Positions 11,737 to 21,882 are shown, counted from the stretch's first letter. The stretch is DNA of 38,164 bases from Myxococcota bacterium (GCA_028823175.1 JAPKBZ010000040.1:1-38164); one strand, 5' to 3'. Program-made: numbers and translations. The notes: generated by a model from the letters alone, not told the origin.

Positions 11737-12711
11737 ATGTACGATCGAAAAACTGAAGCGAACGAATTCGTTGGCGATAGCGTCGACGAAGCGAAAGCGA
11801 GCGCAGCTCGATTTTACGGTATCGAAACGAGCGACTTGAAGATCTGCGTCGCGGATGAATTCTCGGTTGCGGGCCTTCAGGGCCGATCGGCAATCGTCGC
11901 GTTCCCGAAGGGTGTCGTGCCGGGAAGCAAGCCCGGAGACGACGGTGGTTCACGCGGGGGCCGAGGAGGCGACCGCGGAGGCCGAAGCGACCGAGGAGGT
12001 GACCGAGGTGGGCGAGGCGACCGAGGCGACCGAGGTGGGCGTGGAGACCGAGGCGACCGAGGCGACCGAGGTGGTCGTGGAGATCGCGGCGGTCGACCCC
12101 GGGGCGGGGAGCGAGGCGACTCGTCGGCGTCGGCGTCGGCGGCCCCGGAGCGGAGCGACGAGGGCGCGGCGGTCGTAGCCGCACCCAGCGAGCCGCAGGA
12201 GTCCAAGGGAACGGCCTCGGGCGACCTGAGTGCGGTCGGAAACTTCGTCCTCGGGGTTCTCGAGCGAATGGGCCTGGGCGACTTCGAAATGACCGAAACC
12301 CGGGAAGAGGGCTCGGACTTGACCGTCATCCAGCTGCGAGGGGCCGCTTCAACGGCGCTCTCCGCCGGGGGCGTACGCACGGCGGAGGCCCTCCAATTGC
12401 TGGCCAACCAGGCGGCCAAGCAGGCTTCCCCCGATGGCGGCCGAGTCGTTCTGGACACCGATGGTGAAGGCGACGAACGCGAATCGTCCTTGGCGTCCTT
12501 GGCGGGCAAGGCGGCGGAGCGGGCCTCCGACACCGGCCGTTCGGTGGCTCTGGACCCCATGAACCCGAAGGATCGGCGGATTGTGCACGTCGCTCTACGC
12601 GAAGTCGACAAGATCGCCACCATGAGCATGGGCGAGGGCCGCTACCGTCAGGTGCTCGTAGTGCCCGAAGGCGCCTCTGAGTACGCGGAAGCCCAGGGAG
12701 CCCAGTCCTAG
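11737..12711 (+). CDS. jag: Jag/KhpB-like RNA-binding protein with RGG/RGD-rich linker
   Basis: A 324-residue protein in the position after yidC where Jag/KhpB is normally found. Residues 5-60 look like the Jag_N domain (VGDSVDEAKASAARFYGI). Residues 72-128 are almost pure RGG/RGD/GDRGG repeat. Residues 165-240 resemble the KH-like domain, but the nucleic acid-binding GxxG loop is degenerate (GGVRTAEALQLL where GRRGETLDALQYL-type sequence is usual). Residues 255-315 are an R3H domain with R280 and H284 (DRRIVHVALREV). KhpB proteins bind RNA and are linked to cell elongation and division. The arginine-glycine linker probably gives additional RNA binding; this is inference. Confidence 0.85.
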   Translation: MYDRKTEANEFVGDSVDEAKASAARFYGIETSDLKICVADEFSVAGLQGRSAIVAFPKGVVPGSKPGDDGGSRGGRGGDRGGRSDRGGDRGGRGDRGDRGGRGDRGDRGDRGGRGDRGGRPRGGERGDSSASASAAPERSDEGAAVVAAPSEPQESKGTASGDLSAVGNFVLGVLERMGLGDFEMTETREEGSDLTVIQLRGAASTALSAGGVRTAEALQLLANQAAKQASPDGGRVVLDTDGEGDERESSLASLAGKAAERASDTGRSVALDPMNPKDRRIVHVALREVDKIATMSMGEGRYRQVLVVPEGASEYAEAQGAQS

Positions 12712-12740
12712 GCGGGCAAACCCCACCCCGACGCCGAGCA

Positions 12741-12756
12741 TGTTCCACGTGGAACA
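12741..12756. promoter_or_regulatory. parS: parS centromere site 1
   Basis: The perfect 16-bp palindrome TGTTCCACGTGGAACA matches the parS consensus used by Myxococcus-type ParB. It is flanked by GCCGAGC (12733-12739) and GCTCGGC (12759-12765), which extend the dyad. It lies between jag and rsmG, about 1.7 kb upstream of parB. ParB loads here and spreads; ParA then drives origin segregation. Confidence 0.93.
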
Positions 12757-12776
12757 TCGCTCGGCTCGATTCGGGG

Positions 12777-12792
12777 TGTTCCACGTGGAACG
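12777..12792. promoter_or_regulatory. parS: parS centromere site 2
   Basis: TGTTCCACGTGGAACG differs from site 1 only at the last base. The centre-to-centre distance is 36 bp. Two tandem sites next to parAB mark this locus as origin-proximal. Confidence 0.9.
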
Positions 12793-12884
12793 TTGCCATT
12801 TCGACCTCATCCAAAAACAGGAGAGGCGACCCGGGCCAAGATCGGGCTGAAGCCGGCGAAGGTCTCACCGAAGCGCTGGCCGAG

Positions 12885-13487
12885 TTGAATCTCACGCTCG
12901 ACGAGGCTCAGGTCGCTCGCCTGCTCGAGTTGGCCGAAATGGTGGTCGGCTGGGGCCGGAGCACCAATTTGACGGGCCACAGGACGGTCCTCGCCGCTAT
13001 GCGACACCTGGTCGTCGATGCGCTCGCACTTATGGTCGCGGTCGATTCGCAAACCGAGGCCGGCCACGATGGAGTTCTCGTCGATCTGGGCTCAGGGGCC
13101 GGCTTTCCCGGAGCTCCCATCGCGATCGCGCGACCCGAGCTCTCCGTGGTCCTGGTCGATAGCCGGGAGCGCCGAAACCATTTCCAGCGGGCCATTCGTC
13201 GGCAGCTCGAAGTCTCGAATCTGGAGACGCGCCTCGGAAGGATCGAAGAGCTCTCGCCGACTCGAGCGGGTTTGGTGATCGCCCAGGCGGTGGCTCCTCC
13301 CGAGCAGGTCCTCGCTTGGGGCATGGCCTGGCTCGAGCCGGGCGGCTTTCTCGTGATTCCAGGCGGTCCCGAGCCGCCGAACCCGGGGCCGCACGCGCTC
13401 ATCGCGGAATCGGGCCAGCATGCCTATGCTGCCCCCGGAAACCCGCTGGGGCGAACCCTATGGTGGTGTCGTCGCAGTTCGGGCTGA
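12885..13487 (+). CDS. rsmG: 16S rRNA (guanine-N7) methyltransferase RsmG
   Basis: A 200-residue SAM-dependent methyltransferase that modifies G527 of 16S rRNA. Recognisable segments are WGRSTNLTGHRT, the SAM motif LVDLGSGAGFPGAPIAIARPEL, and VLVDSRERRNHFQRAI. The family usually has about 14 residues before the LTxxQ helix, and the open frame continues upstream through sequence reading AEAGEGLTEALAEL, which looks like a genuine RsmG N-terminus. No ATG or GTG is found there, so the TTG at 12885 is a minimum start. An AGGAGAGG motif at 12819-12826 suggests initiation near 12835, possibly at a rare start codon. The gene sits in its usual place before parA. Confidence 0.85.
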   Translation: MNLTLDEAQVARLLELAEMVVGWGRSTNLTGHRTVLAAMRHLVVDALALMVAVDSQTEAGHDGVLVDLGSGAGFPGAPIAIARPELSVVLVDSRERRNHFQRAIRRQLEVSNLETRLGRIEELSPTRAGLVIAQAVAPPEQVLAWGMAWLEPGGFLVIPGGPEPPNPGPHALIAESGQHAYAAPGNPLGRTLWWCRRSSG

Positions 13488-13611
13488 CCCAAGGCGCGGC
13501 AAGCGCGGTTTTCATGGGCCTTGTGGCGCTTTGCACTTGGTGCTTCGGATAACACCCTGCATGAGGGCCGGGGGCTGTGCTACATCGCGCTGAGGGGGGT
13601 AGAGGTCGGGA

Positions 13612-14463
13612 ATGTCGGCTGCACGGGTCATCGCAGTTGCGAATCAGAAGGGGGGCGTCGGCAAAACGACGACCGCCGTGAGTATGGCCTCCTGTCTGGC
13701 CGCTTCCGAGCGCCGTACCCTGCTCATCGACCTCGACCCTCAGGGAAATGCGAGCAGCGCATTGGGTGAGGTGAAACCAACACAGCACATTTACAATGTC
13801 CTGGTGGGCGACTGTTCGTTGTCCGAGGTCACCCAGGCCACCGACCTCGACTACCTGAGTCTGGTGCCCGCCGGGCCAGATCTCGTGGGGGCCGAGATCG
13901 AATTGGTCAACATCGAGCGGCGCGAAAGGCGGCTGGAGCTCAGCCTCGCCCCGGCCCTGGATCGATACGACTACGTCATCATCGACTGCGCTCCCTCCCT
14001 CGGAATCCTGACCATCAACGCCCTGACCGCGGCGGGCTCCATCCTGGTTCCGCTCCAGTGCGAATACTACGCGCTCGAGGGCTTGGCGCGTTTGATGGAG
14101 ACCACCGACTTGGTGCGCGCCCAGCTCAACCCGCGACTCGCTCTCGAGGGCATCGTGCTCACCATGGTGGATCCGCGGAATAACCTGAGCCGCCAGGTCG
14201 AGGCCGAGGTGCGCGAGCATTTCGGCGACCGCGTCTTTAAGACGTGCATCCCCCGAAACGTTCGCCTGGGCGAGGCCCCCAGCCATGGGTTGCCGATCCT
14301 CCTCTATGACATCCACTCCCGGGGTGCAGTCGCCTACTTACAGCTCACCGAGGAGCTGCTGCGGCGGCACGGCGTTGCCGACAACCCGGCCCTCGGCGCC
14401 GAGGCAGAGCTTCTCTCGGCGGACGAACAATCCCCTCAAACCGGAGGCAACGATGAGCGATAA
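13612..14463 (+). CDS. parA: Chromosome partitioning ATPase ParA
   Basis: A 283-residue deviant-Walker ATPase. The Walker A motif is KGGVGKTT (residues 13-20) with the signature lysine, followed by LLIDLDPQGNASSALG and the Walker B-like YVIIDCAPSLG. It binds DNA as an ATP dimer and moves ParB-parS complexes, segregating the chromosome origin. The start ATG at 13612 fits MSAARVIAVANQKGG. Its 3' end overlaps parB by 11 bp, so the two are translationally coupled. Confidence 0.97.
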   Translation: MSAARVIAVANQKGGVGKTTTAVSMASCLAASERRTLLIDLDPQGNASSALGEVKPTQHIYNVLVGDCSLSEVTQATDLDYLSLVPAGPDLVGAEIELVNIERRERRLELSLAPALDRYDYVIIDCAPSLGILTINALTAAGSILVPLQCEYYALEGLARLMETTDLVRAQLNPRLALEGIVLTMVDPRNNLSRQVEAEVREHFGDRVFKTCIPRNVRLGEAPSHGLPILLYDIHSRGAVAYLQLTEELLRRHGVADNPALGAEAELLSADEQSPQTGGNDER

Positions 14464-15385
14464 ACGTAGGGCTTTGGGACGCGGTCTTGGCGCGCTGATC
14501 TCGGGCGATAATGGCGCCGCCCGAGCGACCCCGGCGAGCGCACCTCCCCCGGTTACACATAACCGTGTCTACGAGGAAGAGCCCCTTAAAGCCCCGGATC
14601 AGGGGCTTTACGCCGAGCTGCCCGTTGATCTGATCGATCCGAATCCCGATCAGCCTCGGCGCCGCTTCGACTCCGGGGAACTCGAAAGCCTCGCGTCGTC
14701 GATCATGCAACACGGGGTTCTGCAGCCGGTTGTCGTCCGGCGGATCGGCGAGCGTTACGAGCTCATCGTGGGCGAGCGCCGCTTTCGGGCGAGTCGAGCG
14801 GCGGGTCTCGAGACGATCCCCGCGGTGGTGGCCGAACTTACGGCGCAGACGAGGCTCGAGGTCGCCATTGTCGAGAATGTCCAGCGCCACGATCTGAATC
14901 CCCTCGAACTGGCCCATGCCTATCGGGCCCTGGCAGAGGGGGGCTGCACCCAGGAGGAAATCGGGCGCAAGGTCTCCCAGGATCGCTCCTCCATCGCGAA
15001 CCACCTGCGACTTCTCGAACTCTCCCGGGACATTCAGGAGGATCTCGAGGAGGGGCGGCTCAGCATGGGGCACGCCAAGGCCCTGCTGCAGGTTTCCGAC
15101 CCGCCCCGCCGGGGTCGTTTGCGCGACCAGATCATCAAGCAGGGCTTGTCGGTTCGTGCTGCGGAGAAATCCGCGCGCTCCGGGGGACAAAGCGCCAAAC
15201 CCGACGAGGGCGCCGGCAGGGCGCCCGTGGACCCGAACCTGGCCCAGGCCCTCGAGGTTGTGCAGCGGCGCTTCCAGGCGAAGGTCAGGCTCCGGGGAGG
15301 CGCCCAGAAGGGGCGCATCGAAATCGATTATTTCGACCCCGAGGATTTTCAGCGCATCCTCTCGCTTTTAATGGGGGACCGCTGA
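14453..15385 (+). CDS. parB: Chromosome partitioning protein ParB
   Basis: A 310-residue centromere-binding CTPase. The N-terminal LGRGLGALIS segment is the ParA-stimulating peptide. The ParB/Srx-like domain follows, with PNPDQPRRRF, GERRFRAS (CTP-binding box) and ENVQRHDLNPLELA, then the helix-turn-helix that reads parS (TQEEIGRKVSQDRSSIANHLRLL) and a C-terminal dimerisation region. The start at 14453 is chosen because GGAGG lies at 14443-14447 and the protein begins MSDKRRALGRGLG as usual; the frame is open further upstream inside parA, but that part is not conserved. Two parS sites lie upstream at 12741 and 12777. Confidence 0.97.
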   Translation: MSDKRRALGRGLGALISGDNGAARATPASAPPPVTHNRVYEEEPLKAPDQGLYAELPVDLIDPNPDQPRRRFDSGELESLASSIMQHGVLQPVVVRRIGERYELIVGERRFRASRAAGLETIPAVVAELTAQTRLEVAIVENVQRHDLNPLELAHAYRALAEGGCTQEEIGRKVSQDRSSIANHLRLLELSRDIQEDLEEGRLSMGHAKALLQVSDPPRRGRLRDQIIKQGLSVRAAEKSARSGGQSAKPDEGAGRAPVDPNLAQALEVVQRRFQAKVRLRGGAQKGRIEIDYFDPEDFQRILSLLMGDR

Positions 15386-15765
15386 TGCCGGGGCCCCGGG
15401 GCCGGACTGAATTGCCCGAAGAGGTGCTGGTGCCCGAGGGCGGCCGATTCGAAGGGCGGGTCTATTTCCGCGGTGAGAAAGCCGTCCACGGCGAAGTGGT
15501 CGGTCCCATCGAGGCCGCGGGCCGCCTCACGGTCGGTCCCGAGGGCCGAATCCAGGGCTCCGTTCGGGCGGAGAGCCTGACCCTCGCGGGCCGGATCGAG
15601 GGCGAGGTCGTCGCCCTCGAGCGCGCGTGCCTCGAGGAGGGTGCAACGCTTCGTGGCACCTTGAGCAGCCCCCGGGTGAGCGTTGCCGAGGGTGCGCTGC
15701 TCGAGGGCCCGTGTCGGGTGGGCCCGTTGGACGGCGAAGGATCCCCCGAATCCAAATCGCCTTGA
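15385..15765 (+). CDS. Bactofilin family polymer-forming protein
   Basis: A 126-residue protein made mainly of short glycine- and valine-rich beta repeats (GRVYFRGEKAVHGEVVGPIEA, GRIQGSVRAESLTLAGRIEG) typical of the bactofilin right-handed beta-helix, with flexible ends. Bactofilins self-assemble into cytoskeletal filaments; in Myxococcus some scaffold the ParABS machinery near the poles. Its ATG shares a base with the parB stop (TGATG), so it is coupled to parAB, which fits a partition-scaffold role; that role is inference. Confidence 0.85.
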   Translation: MPGPRGRTELPEEVLVPEGGRFEGRVYFRGEKAVHGEVVGPIEAAGRLTVGPEGRIQGSVRAESLTLAGRIEGEVVALERACLEEGATLRGTLSSPRVSVAEGALLEGPCRVGPLDGEGSPESKSP

Positions 15766-16150
15766 ATCTCCGCACACATATGCAAGAATCCCGGTCGCCG
15801 CGACTCGGCCTCCGGGCGGAATCGCGCTCCCTCATGGCACCGCTCGACGGACGCCTTTGGCACCGAGAGACGTTCGGCATGGGGCAAGCAGCGTGAGGCA
15901 AAACGTGGGCGGGAAATGGCCGCTCACGTCACGTGCGAAACCACCGGTTCGATCGGGCTTCCACCCGGCGAACCGGTCAGGGGTAGTGGCTCGTCGGCCA
16001 GAGTGATGGGCGCAAGAGTGATGGGCGCAAGAGAGACGAGCGCAAGAGAGACGAGCGATGCCCGGGCAAAGCCGGGAAACCAACCACGCAAGCTATCCAC
16101 ACCGAGCCAGTGAACGCGGGCCGGCCTCAAGGGCCGAGCCGGGAGACAAG
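15766..16150. other. Non-coding leader between bactofilin and atpF'
   Basis: A 385-bp gap with no recognisable gene. It contains the 15-bp tandem repeat at 16000-16059 and should include the promoter of the ATP synthase operon, although no convincing -35/-10 pair was picked out by eye. An in-frame ATG at 16058 exists upstream of atpF' but adds only unconserved, repeat-adjacent residues. Confidence 0.5.
16000..16059. repeat. 15-bp tandem repeat, four copies, upstream of atpF'
   Basis: Units at 16000, 16015, 16030 and 16045. The first two are identical (AGAGTGATGGGCGCA). The last two form a second identical pair except at the end (AGAGAGACGAGCGCA/T). This is the fourth 14-15 bp tandem repeat found at or near a gene boundary in this window. 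Confidence 0.85.
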
Positions 16151-16732
16151 ATGCATACGCAGAGGAATGGACAGTCGACTCGGCCGGCAAGCCGGCGCTC
16201 GGTCGCCCGGGAGGTCGGCATCGCGGCGCGTCCAATGCTCGCCCCTGTCCTAGTGGTTCTTCTCGTTGGCCTTGCCGCACCCGCCTACGCCTCGGACAAG
16301 TTGAACCTCTTTCCCAACCCCGAGACCTTCCTGGCCCGGATACTGCTTTTTCTGAGTCTGGTCTTCATCACTAATGCGATGATCTTCAAGCCGATCTTCG
16401 CTGCCCTCGACGATCGCACTCGGCGGGTGGCTGGCGCCCGGCAGCGCGCCGGAGAAGTCGAAGAGGAGAGCGACGCACTTCTTCAGCGCTACGAATCGTC
16501 GATTCGGGAAGTGCGAGCCGAGGCGGATACCGATCGCAAGAACCACTTGGGCCACGCCCGCGAAGAGCAGCTGAGAATGGCCGAAGCAGCCCGCGCCCAG
16601 GCCGAGACCAAGGTGAAGCACGCGCGCTCCGAGCTCGAGGCCGCGCTTCTCGGCGCCCGCGAAGGCTTGAACGCAGCCAGCCGGGACATTGCCCGGGCCG
16701 TGGCGACCCGTGTGATCGGGAGGGATCTTTGA
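16151..16732 (+). CDS. atpF': F-type ATP synthase subunit b'
   Basis: A 193-residue stator subunit of the F0 sector. It has a signal-like hydrophobic stretch (MLAPVLVVLLVGLAAPAYA), then LNLFPNPETFLARILLFLSLVFITNAMIFKPI, the typical b-subunit membrane helix, and a long charged coiled coil. It differs from the next gene, giving the b'/b heterodimer pattern seen in many deltaproteobacteria. The start at 16151 is preferred because GGGAGA lies 5-10 bp before ATG. The stop overlaps the atpF ATG (TGATG). Confidence 0.85.
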   Translation: MHTQRNGQSTRPASRRSVAREVGIAARPMLAPVLVVLLVGLAAPAYASDKLNLFPNPETFLARILLFLSLVFITNAMIFKPIFAALDDRTRRVAGARQRAGEVEEESDALLQRYESSIREVRAEADTDRKNHLGHAREEQLRMAEAARAQAETKVKHARSELEAALLGAREGLNAASRDIARAVATRVIGRDL

Positions 16733-17322
16733 TGGAGCGAGTCTCGCGTTTTGCTGCGGTTGTCTTCGCGGCTCTTTCATTCGCTCCCGGAGCCGCCCTG
16801 GCCGCGAGCGGCGGGGGAATGGATCCCGTGACGAGCCTCCTCTATCAGGTCGGGAACTTTCTCCTCTTGGCGATCGTTCTCTTTCTGGTCGCGCGCAAAC
16901 CGGTGAAGGCTTATTTCGTCGGTCGGCGGGACCAGATCAAGAGCGACCTCGAAGAGGCCGCCGCTTTATTGAACACCGCGGAAGCCCGCCAAACGGAGAT
17001 TCAAGCGAAGCTGGCCGATCTCGAGGCACAGCTCGATGAGATCCGGGCCACCTCGAAGCAGCGTGCCGAAGAAGAGGGCCAGCGAATTCTGGCGAAAGCG
17101 CGCGAGGCGGCGGAGCGAATCAAATCCGACGCGCTTGAAGCCGCGGACCAGGAACTGCTTCGCGCGAAGCGGGAGCTGAGGGAAGAGGCCGCCGGGCTGG
17201 CCGTCGAACTGGCGGCTGAAATCTTGGAAGAGCAGGTGGGCGATGCCGACCGCCAGCGCTTGCTCGACGAATTCATCACACGGGTCGAGCCCCGATCGGA
17301 TAACCAGAGCCGGAGCGTCTGA
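16732..17322 (+). CDS. atpF: F-type ATP synthase subunit b
   Basis: A 196-residue stator protein linking F1 to the membrane. An N-terminal signal-like segment (AAVVFAALSFAPGAALA) is followed by the b-type membrane helix (TSLLYQVGNFLLLAIVLFLVARKPV) and a long coiled coil rich in Ala, Glu and Arg. The start is the ATG at 16732, overlapping the preceding stop; a TTG one codon upstream is also possible. Confidence 0.9.
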   Translation: MERVSRFAAVVFAALSFAPGAALAASGGGMDPVTSLLYQVGNFLLLAIVLFLVARKPVKAYFVGRRDQIKSDLEEAAALLNTAEARQTEIQAKLADLEAQLDEIRATSKQRAEEEGQRILAKAREAAERIKSDALEAADQELLRAKRELREEAAGLAVELAAEILEEQVGDADRQRLLDEFITRVEPRSDNQSRSV

Positions 17323-17359
17323 GCGACTAGGACGCCAACGGGCAGTAAGAGAGCGAGCA

Positions 17360-17902
17360 ATGTCATCAAAAGCAGCACTTCGTTACGCAAAGGCAGTCTT
17401 TGCCCTGGGCCGGGAATCCCAGGAGCTGCCCGCGCTGCGCATGGAGCTCAACGGCCTCGCCGATCTGCTCGCAGAGAACCCGAATCTACGAGACGTTCTT
17501 CTGACTCCGCTGCATCCCGCCGATGAGCGCAAGGCGGTGCTCCGCGGGCTGGCCAGGCAGGCTTCGTTTTCATCGACCCTGCAGAAGTTCGCCGCTTATC
17601 TTATCGACCGCCGGCGGTTGATCGATTTGCCCGAGATCGTCCACGAGTTCAATCGACTCGCCGATGAGAACGACGGGTTGCTGACGGCTCAGGTGCGTTC
17701 AGCAAGTCCACTCGATGAAGATCGCGAACAGCGCTTGCAGCGCGCGCTGTCAGATCGGACGGGACGACGGGTTCGTCTCGAAGTTGAACTCGACCCAAGC
17801 TTGATCGGGGGCGCCATCGCGACGGTGGGCGACCTGGTGATCGACGGAAGTCTTCGCACTCAGCTGAGCCAGCTGCGTGCCAATTTGATGAAGGGATCCT
17901 GA
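17360..17902 (+). CDS. atpH: F-type ATP synthase subunit delta
   Basis: A 180-residue peripheral-stalk subunit (OSCP type) joining the b subunits to the alpha3beta3 head. It begins [12 protein letters not shown] as usual for delta, and ends in the family pattern [28 protein letters not shown]. The ATG at 17360 matches that conserved N-terminus, although the frame is open further upstream. It ends 2 bp before atpA. Confidence 0.95.
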   Translation: MSSKAALRYAKAVFALGRESQELPALRMELNGLADLLAENPNLRDVLLTPLHPADERKAVLRGLARQASFSSTLQKFAAYLIDRRRLIDLPEIVHEFNRLADENDGLLTAQVRSASPLDEDREQRLQRALSDRTGRRVRLEVELDPSLIGGAIATVGDLVIDGSLRTQLSQLRANLMKGS

Positions 17903-17904
17903 GC

Positions 17905-19461
17905 ATGGATATCAAGGCCGGTGAAATCACCGACATTCTCAAACGTGAGATCAAGGAATACGACCGCGAGATTGACGTCGCCGAAACGGGCACCGTCCTG
18001 AGTGCAGGCGACGGAATCGCCCGGGTCTATGGTCTGGCCAATGCCCTCGCAGGCGAGCTGGTCGAATTCGACGGCGGACTTCGCGGAATGGTTCTGAACC
18101 TCGAAGAGGATAATGTCGGCGTTGCGGTCATGGGCAACTCCCACTCCATCAAGGAGGGGGGCTTGGTTCGACGAACCGGCCGTATCATCGAGGTGCCGGT
18201 GGGCGACGAAATGCTTGGTCGGGTCGTGGACGGCCTGGGCAATCCCATCGACGGCAAGGGCCCGATCGGCAGCGACAAGACCAGCTTGGTCGAGATCAAG
18301 GCGCCGGGCATCGTGGCCCGGAAGTCCGTGAGCGAATCTCTCGCCACGGGTATCAAGGCGATCGACGCCATGGTGCCCATCGGCCGGGGACAGCGCGAGT
18401 TGATCATCGGTGACCGCCAGACCGGAAAAACCGCGGTGGCTATCGATACCATCATCAACCAGAAGGAAACCGACGTCTTCTGTGTCTATGTCGCCATTGG
18501 CCAGAAGCAGTCCACTGTGGCCCAGGTGGTCGATCGCCTGACCCAGGAGGGTGCCATGGAGTACACGGTGGTGGTCGCCGCGACGGCTGCCGACCCGGCT
18601 CCGCTGCAGTTCATCTCGCCCTACACGGGCTGCTCGATTGCCGAGCACTTTCTCAACTCGGGGCGCCACGCACTGATCGTCTTTGACGACCTTTCCAAGC
18701 AGGCTGTGGCCTACCGCCAGCTTTCGCTCCTGCTGCGCCGTCCGCCGGGGCGCGAAGCCTACCCCGGAGACGTCTTCTACCTGCACTCGCGGCTCCTCGA
18801 GCGGGCGTGCAAGCTCTCGGACGATCTCGGGGGGGGAAGCCTGACGGCTCTGCCCATCATCGAAACCCAGGCGGGCGACGTTTCGGCCTATATCCCCACC
18901 AACGTCATTTCCATTACCGACGGGCAGATCTTCCTCGAGACCGACCTCTTCAACTCGGGCCAGCGCCCCGCCATCAACGTGGGTCTTTCGGTTTCCCGGG
19001 TGGGCGGTGCGGCTCAGACCAAGGCGACCAAATCCGTGGCGGGTCAACTGAAGCTCAACCTGGCTCAGTATCGTGAGATGGCGGCCTTTGCCCAGTTCGG
19101 AAGTGACCTCGACAAGGCGACTCAGGAGCAGCTCGCCAACGGTGAACGCCAGACGGAGATGCTCAAGCAGCCGCAGTACTCCCCGCTCGCGATGGAGCAG
19201 CAGGTGGTTGCGATCTACGCATCGACCCCGCAGTCCAAGCGCGACTCCTGGATTCGCGCCTACGATCTCGCGGATATCGAACGTTACGAGCAGGAGATGC
19301 TCGAATGGATGGGCTCGAGCCACGCGGACATTCTCCAAGAGATCGCGTCGAGCGGTGCTTTCTCCGACGAAACCGAGCAGAAGCTCATAGGCGCTCTCGA
19401 CGAGTTCGCAAAGATCTTCCAACCGTCGAAGAGTGGCGGGAGCTCGGAAGAGGCAGCCTGA
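17905..19461 (+). CDS. atpA: F-type ATP synthase subunit alpha
   Basis: A 518-residue non-catalytic nucleotide-binding subunit of F1. The Walker A motif reads GDRQTGKTA, and the alpha signature [17 protein letters not shown] is present near residue 355. Length is normal. The N-terminal helix ([13 protein letters not shown]) binds delta. It is followed 3 bp later by atpG. Confidence 0.98.
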   Translation: MDIKAGEITDILKREIKEYDREIDVAETGTVLSAGDGIARVYGLANALAGELVEFDGGLRGMVLNLEEDNVGVAVMGNSHSIKEGGLVRRTGRIIEVPVGDEMLGRVVDGLGNPIDGKGPIGSDKTSLVEIKAPGIVARKSVSESLATGIKAIDAMVPIGRGQRELIIGDRQTGKTAVAIDTIINQKETDVFCVYVAIGQKQSTVAQVVDRLTQEGAMEYTVVVAATAADPAPLQFISPYTGCSIAEHFLNSGRHALIVFDDLSKQAVAYRQLSLLLRRPPGREAYPGDVFYLHSRLLERACKLSDDLGGGSLTALPIIETQAGDVSAYIPTNVISITDGQIFLETDLFNSGQRPAINVGLSVSRVGGAAQTKATKSVAGQLKLNLAQYREMAAFAQFGSDLDKATQEQLANGERQTEMLKQPQYSPLAMEQQVVAIYASTPQSKRDSWIRAYDLADIERYEQEMLEWMGSSHADILQEIASSGAFSDETEQKLIGALDEFAKIFQPSKSGGSSEEAA

Positions 19462-19464
19462 CCC

Positions 19465-20334
19465 TTGGCCATACTAAGCGATATCAAGCGACGGATTACG
19501 AGTATCCAGTCGACTCAGAAGATCACCAGTGCGATGAAGATGGTGTCTGCGGCGAAATTGCGCCGTGCCCAGGAAGCCATCGAAGCTGCGCGTCCCTACG
19601 CCCAGCGCATGCGGGAAACGCTCGAGGAAGTGGGCAGTGCCGAGGCCAGTCATCCGCTCTTCGAGCAGCGCGAAGAGATCAAGCGAGTGGGGATCCTTGT
19701 GATCACCTCGGATCGGGGTTTGGCGGGTGCGTATAATAGCCAGGTCTTGAAGGCGACCGAAGGACTGATAGCGAAAAAGCGTCGCGCGGGCAGCGAGATT
19801 TCGCTCACCATCGTGGGCAAGAAGGCGGCCGACTACTTCAAGGGAGACCGAGGCGGGAGCGTTAAGACCGCTCGGCCCGTGGGCCCCAAGGTCAACTACG
19901 TCGAGGCCAAGCAGGTCGCTTCGTCCTTGATCGAGGCCTTTGAGGACGGAGAGATCGACCAGGTCATCATTGTGCATAATGAATTTTTGTCGATGATTGC
20001 CCAGCCGGTCAAGCTCGTTTCCCTGCTCCCTTTCGTGCCCCCCAACGACGAGGGTGCCGAGGCCGAAACAGATCAGGCCCCTTACGAGGTGGAGCCCGAC
20101 GCCGCGCGCCTCTTGAAGGTTCTCGTTCCGAAGGCGGTGGAGGTCGAAGTTTTCCGGGCCCTTCTCGAAAATCAGGCGGGTGAGCACGCGGCTCGCATGA
20201 CCGCCATGGAAAACGCGACGAAGAACACCGAGGAATTGATCGAGAATCTGACCCTGGAATACAACCGCGCCCGTCAGGCCGCGATTACCAGCGAACTCGT
20301 CGAAATTATCACAGGTGCCCAGGCACTGGAGTAA
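19465..20334 (+). CDS. atpG: F-type ATP synthase subunit gamma
   Basis: A 289-residue central rotor shaft. The N-terminal helix reads DIKRRITSIQSTQKITSAMKMVSAAKLRRAQ and the C-terminal helix contains AARMTAMENATKNTEELI and NRARQAAITSELVEIITGA, both diagnostic. The start is TTG at 19465, the only start that gives the conserved beginning. Confidence 0.97.
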   Translation: MAILSDIKRRITSIQSTQKITSAMKMVSAAKLRRAQEAIEAARPYAQRMRETLEEVGSAEASHPLFEQREEIKRVGILVITSDRGLAGAYNSQVLKATEGLIAKKRRAGSEISLTIVGKKAADYFKGDRGGSVKTARPVGPKVNYVEAKQVASSLIEAFEDGEIDQVIIVHNEFLSMIAQPVKLVSLLPFVPPNDEGAEAETDQAPYEVEPDAARLLKVLVPKAVEVEVFRALLENQAGEHAARMTAMENATKNTEELIENLTLEYNRARQAAITSELVEIITGAQALE

Positions 20335-20418
20335 ATGCACTCGGGCAGTGGCCCGAGCAACGAATCGTCTGCCCTCCCGAATCATCGGGATCGAGCCGGA
20401 CCAAGGTCAAGGAGATAA

Positions 20419-21846
<1,428 letters not shown>

Positions 21847-21857
21847 TCGATTAGTTT

Positions 21858-21882
21858 GGGGGCGCCGATTGCGGCGCGCCCC
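21858..21882 (+). other. Intercistronic hairpin between atpD and atpC
   Basis: GGCGCCG (21861-21867) can pair through an ATTG loop with CGGCGC, extended past a one-base bulge by GGG/CCC pairs; the whole stem runs 21858-21882. There is no T-run, so it is more likely an mRNA processing or stability element that sets the beta:epsilon ratio than a terminator. That role is inference. Confidence 0.5.

Noticed and set aside
17860-19422. 520-residue open frame antisense to atpA
   Set aside because: It lies entirely opposite atpA, and high GC content explains the long open frame.
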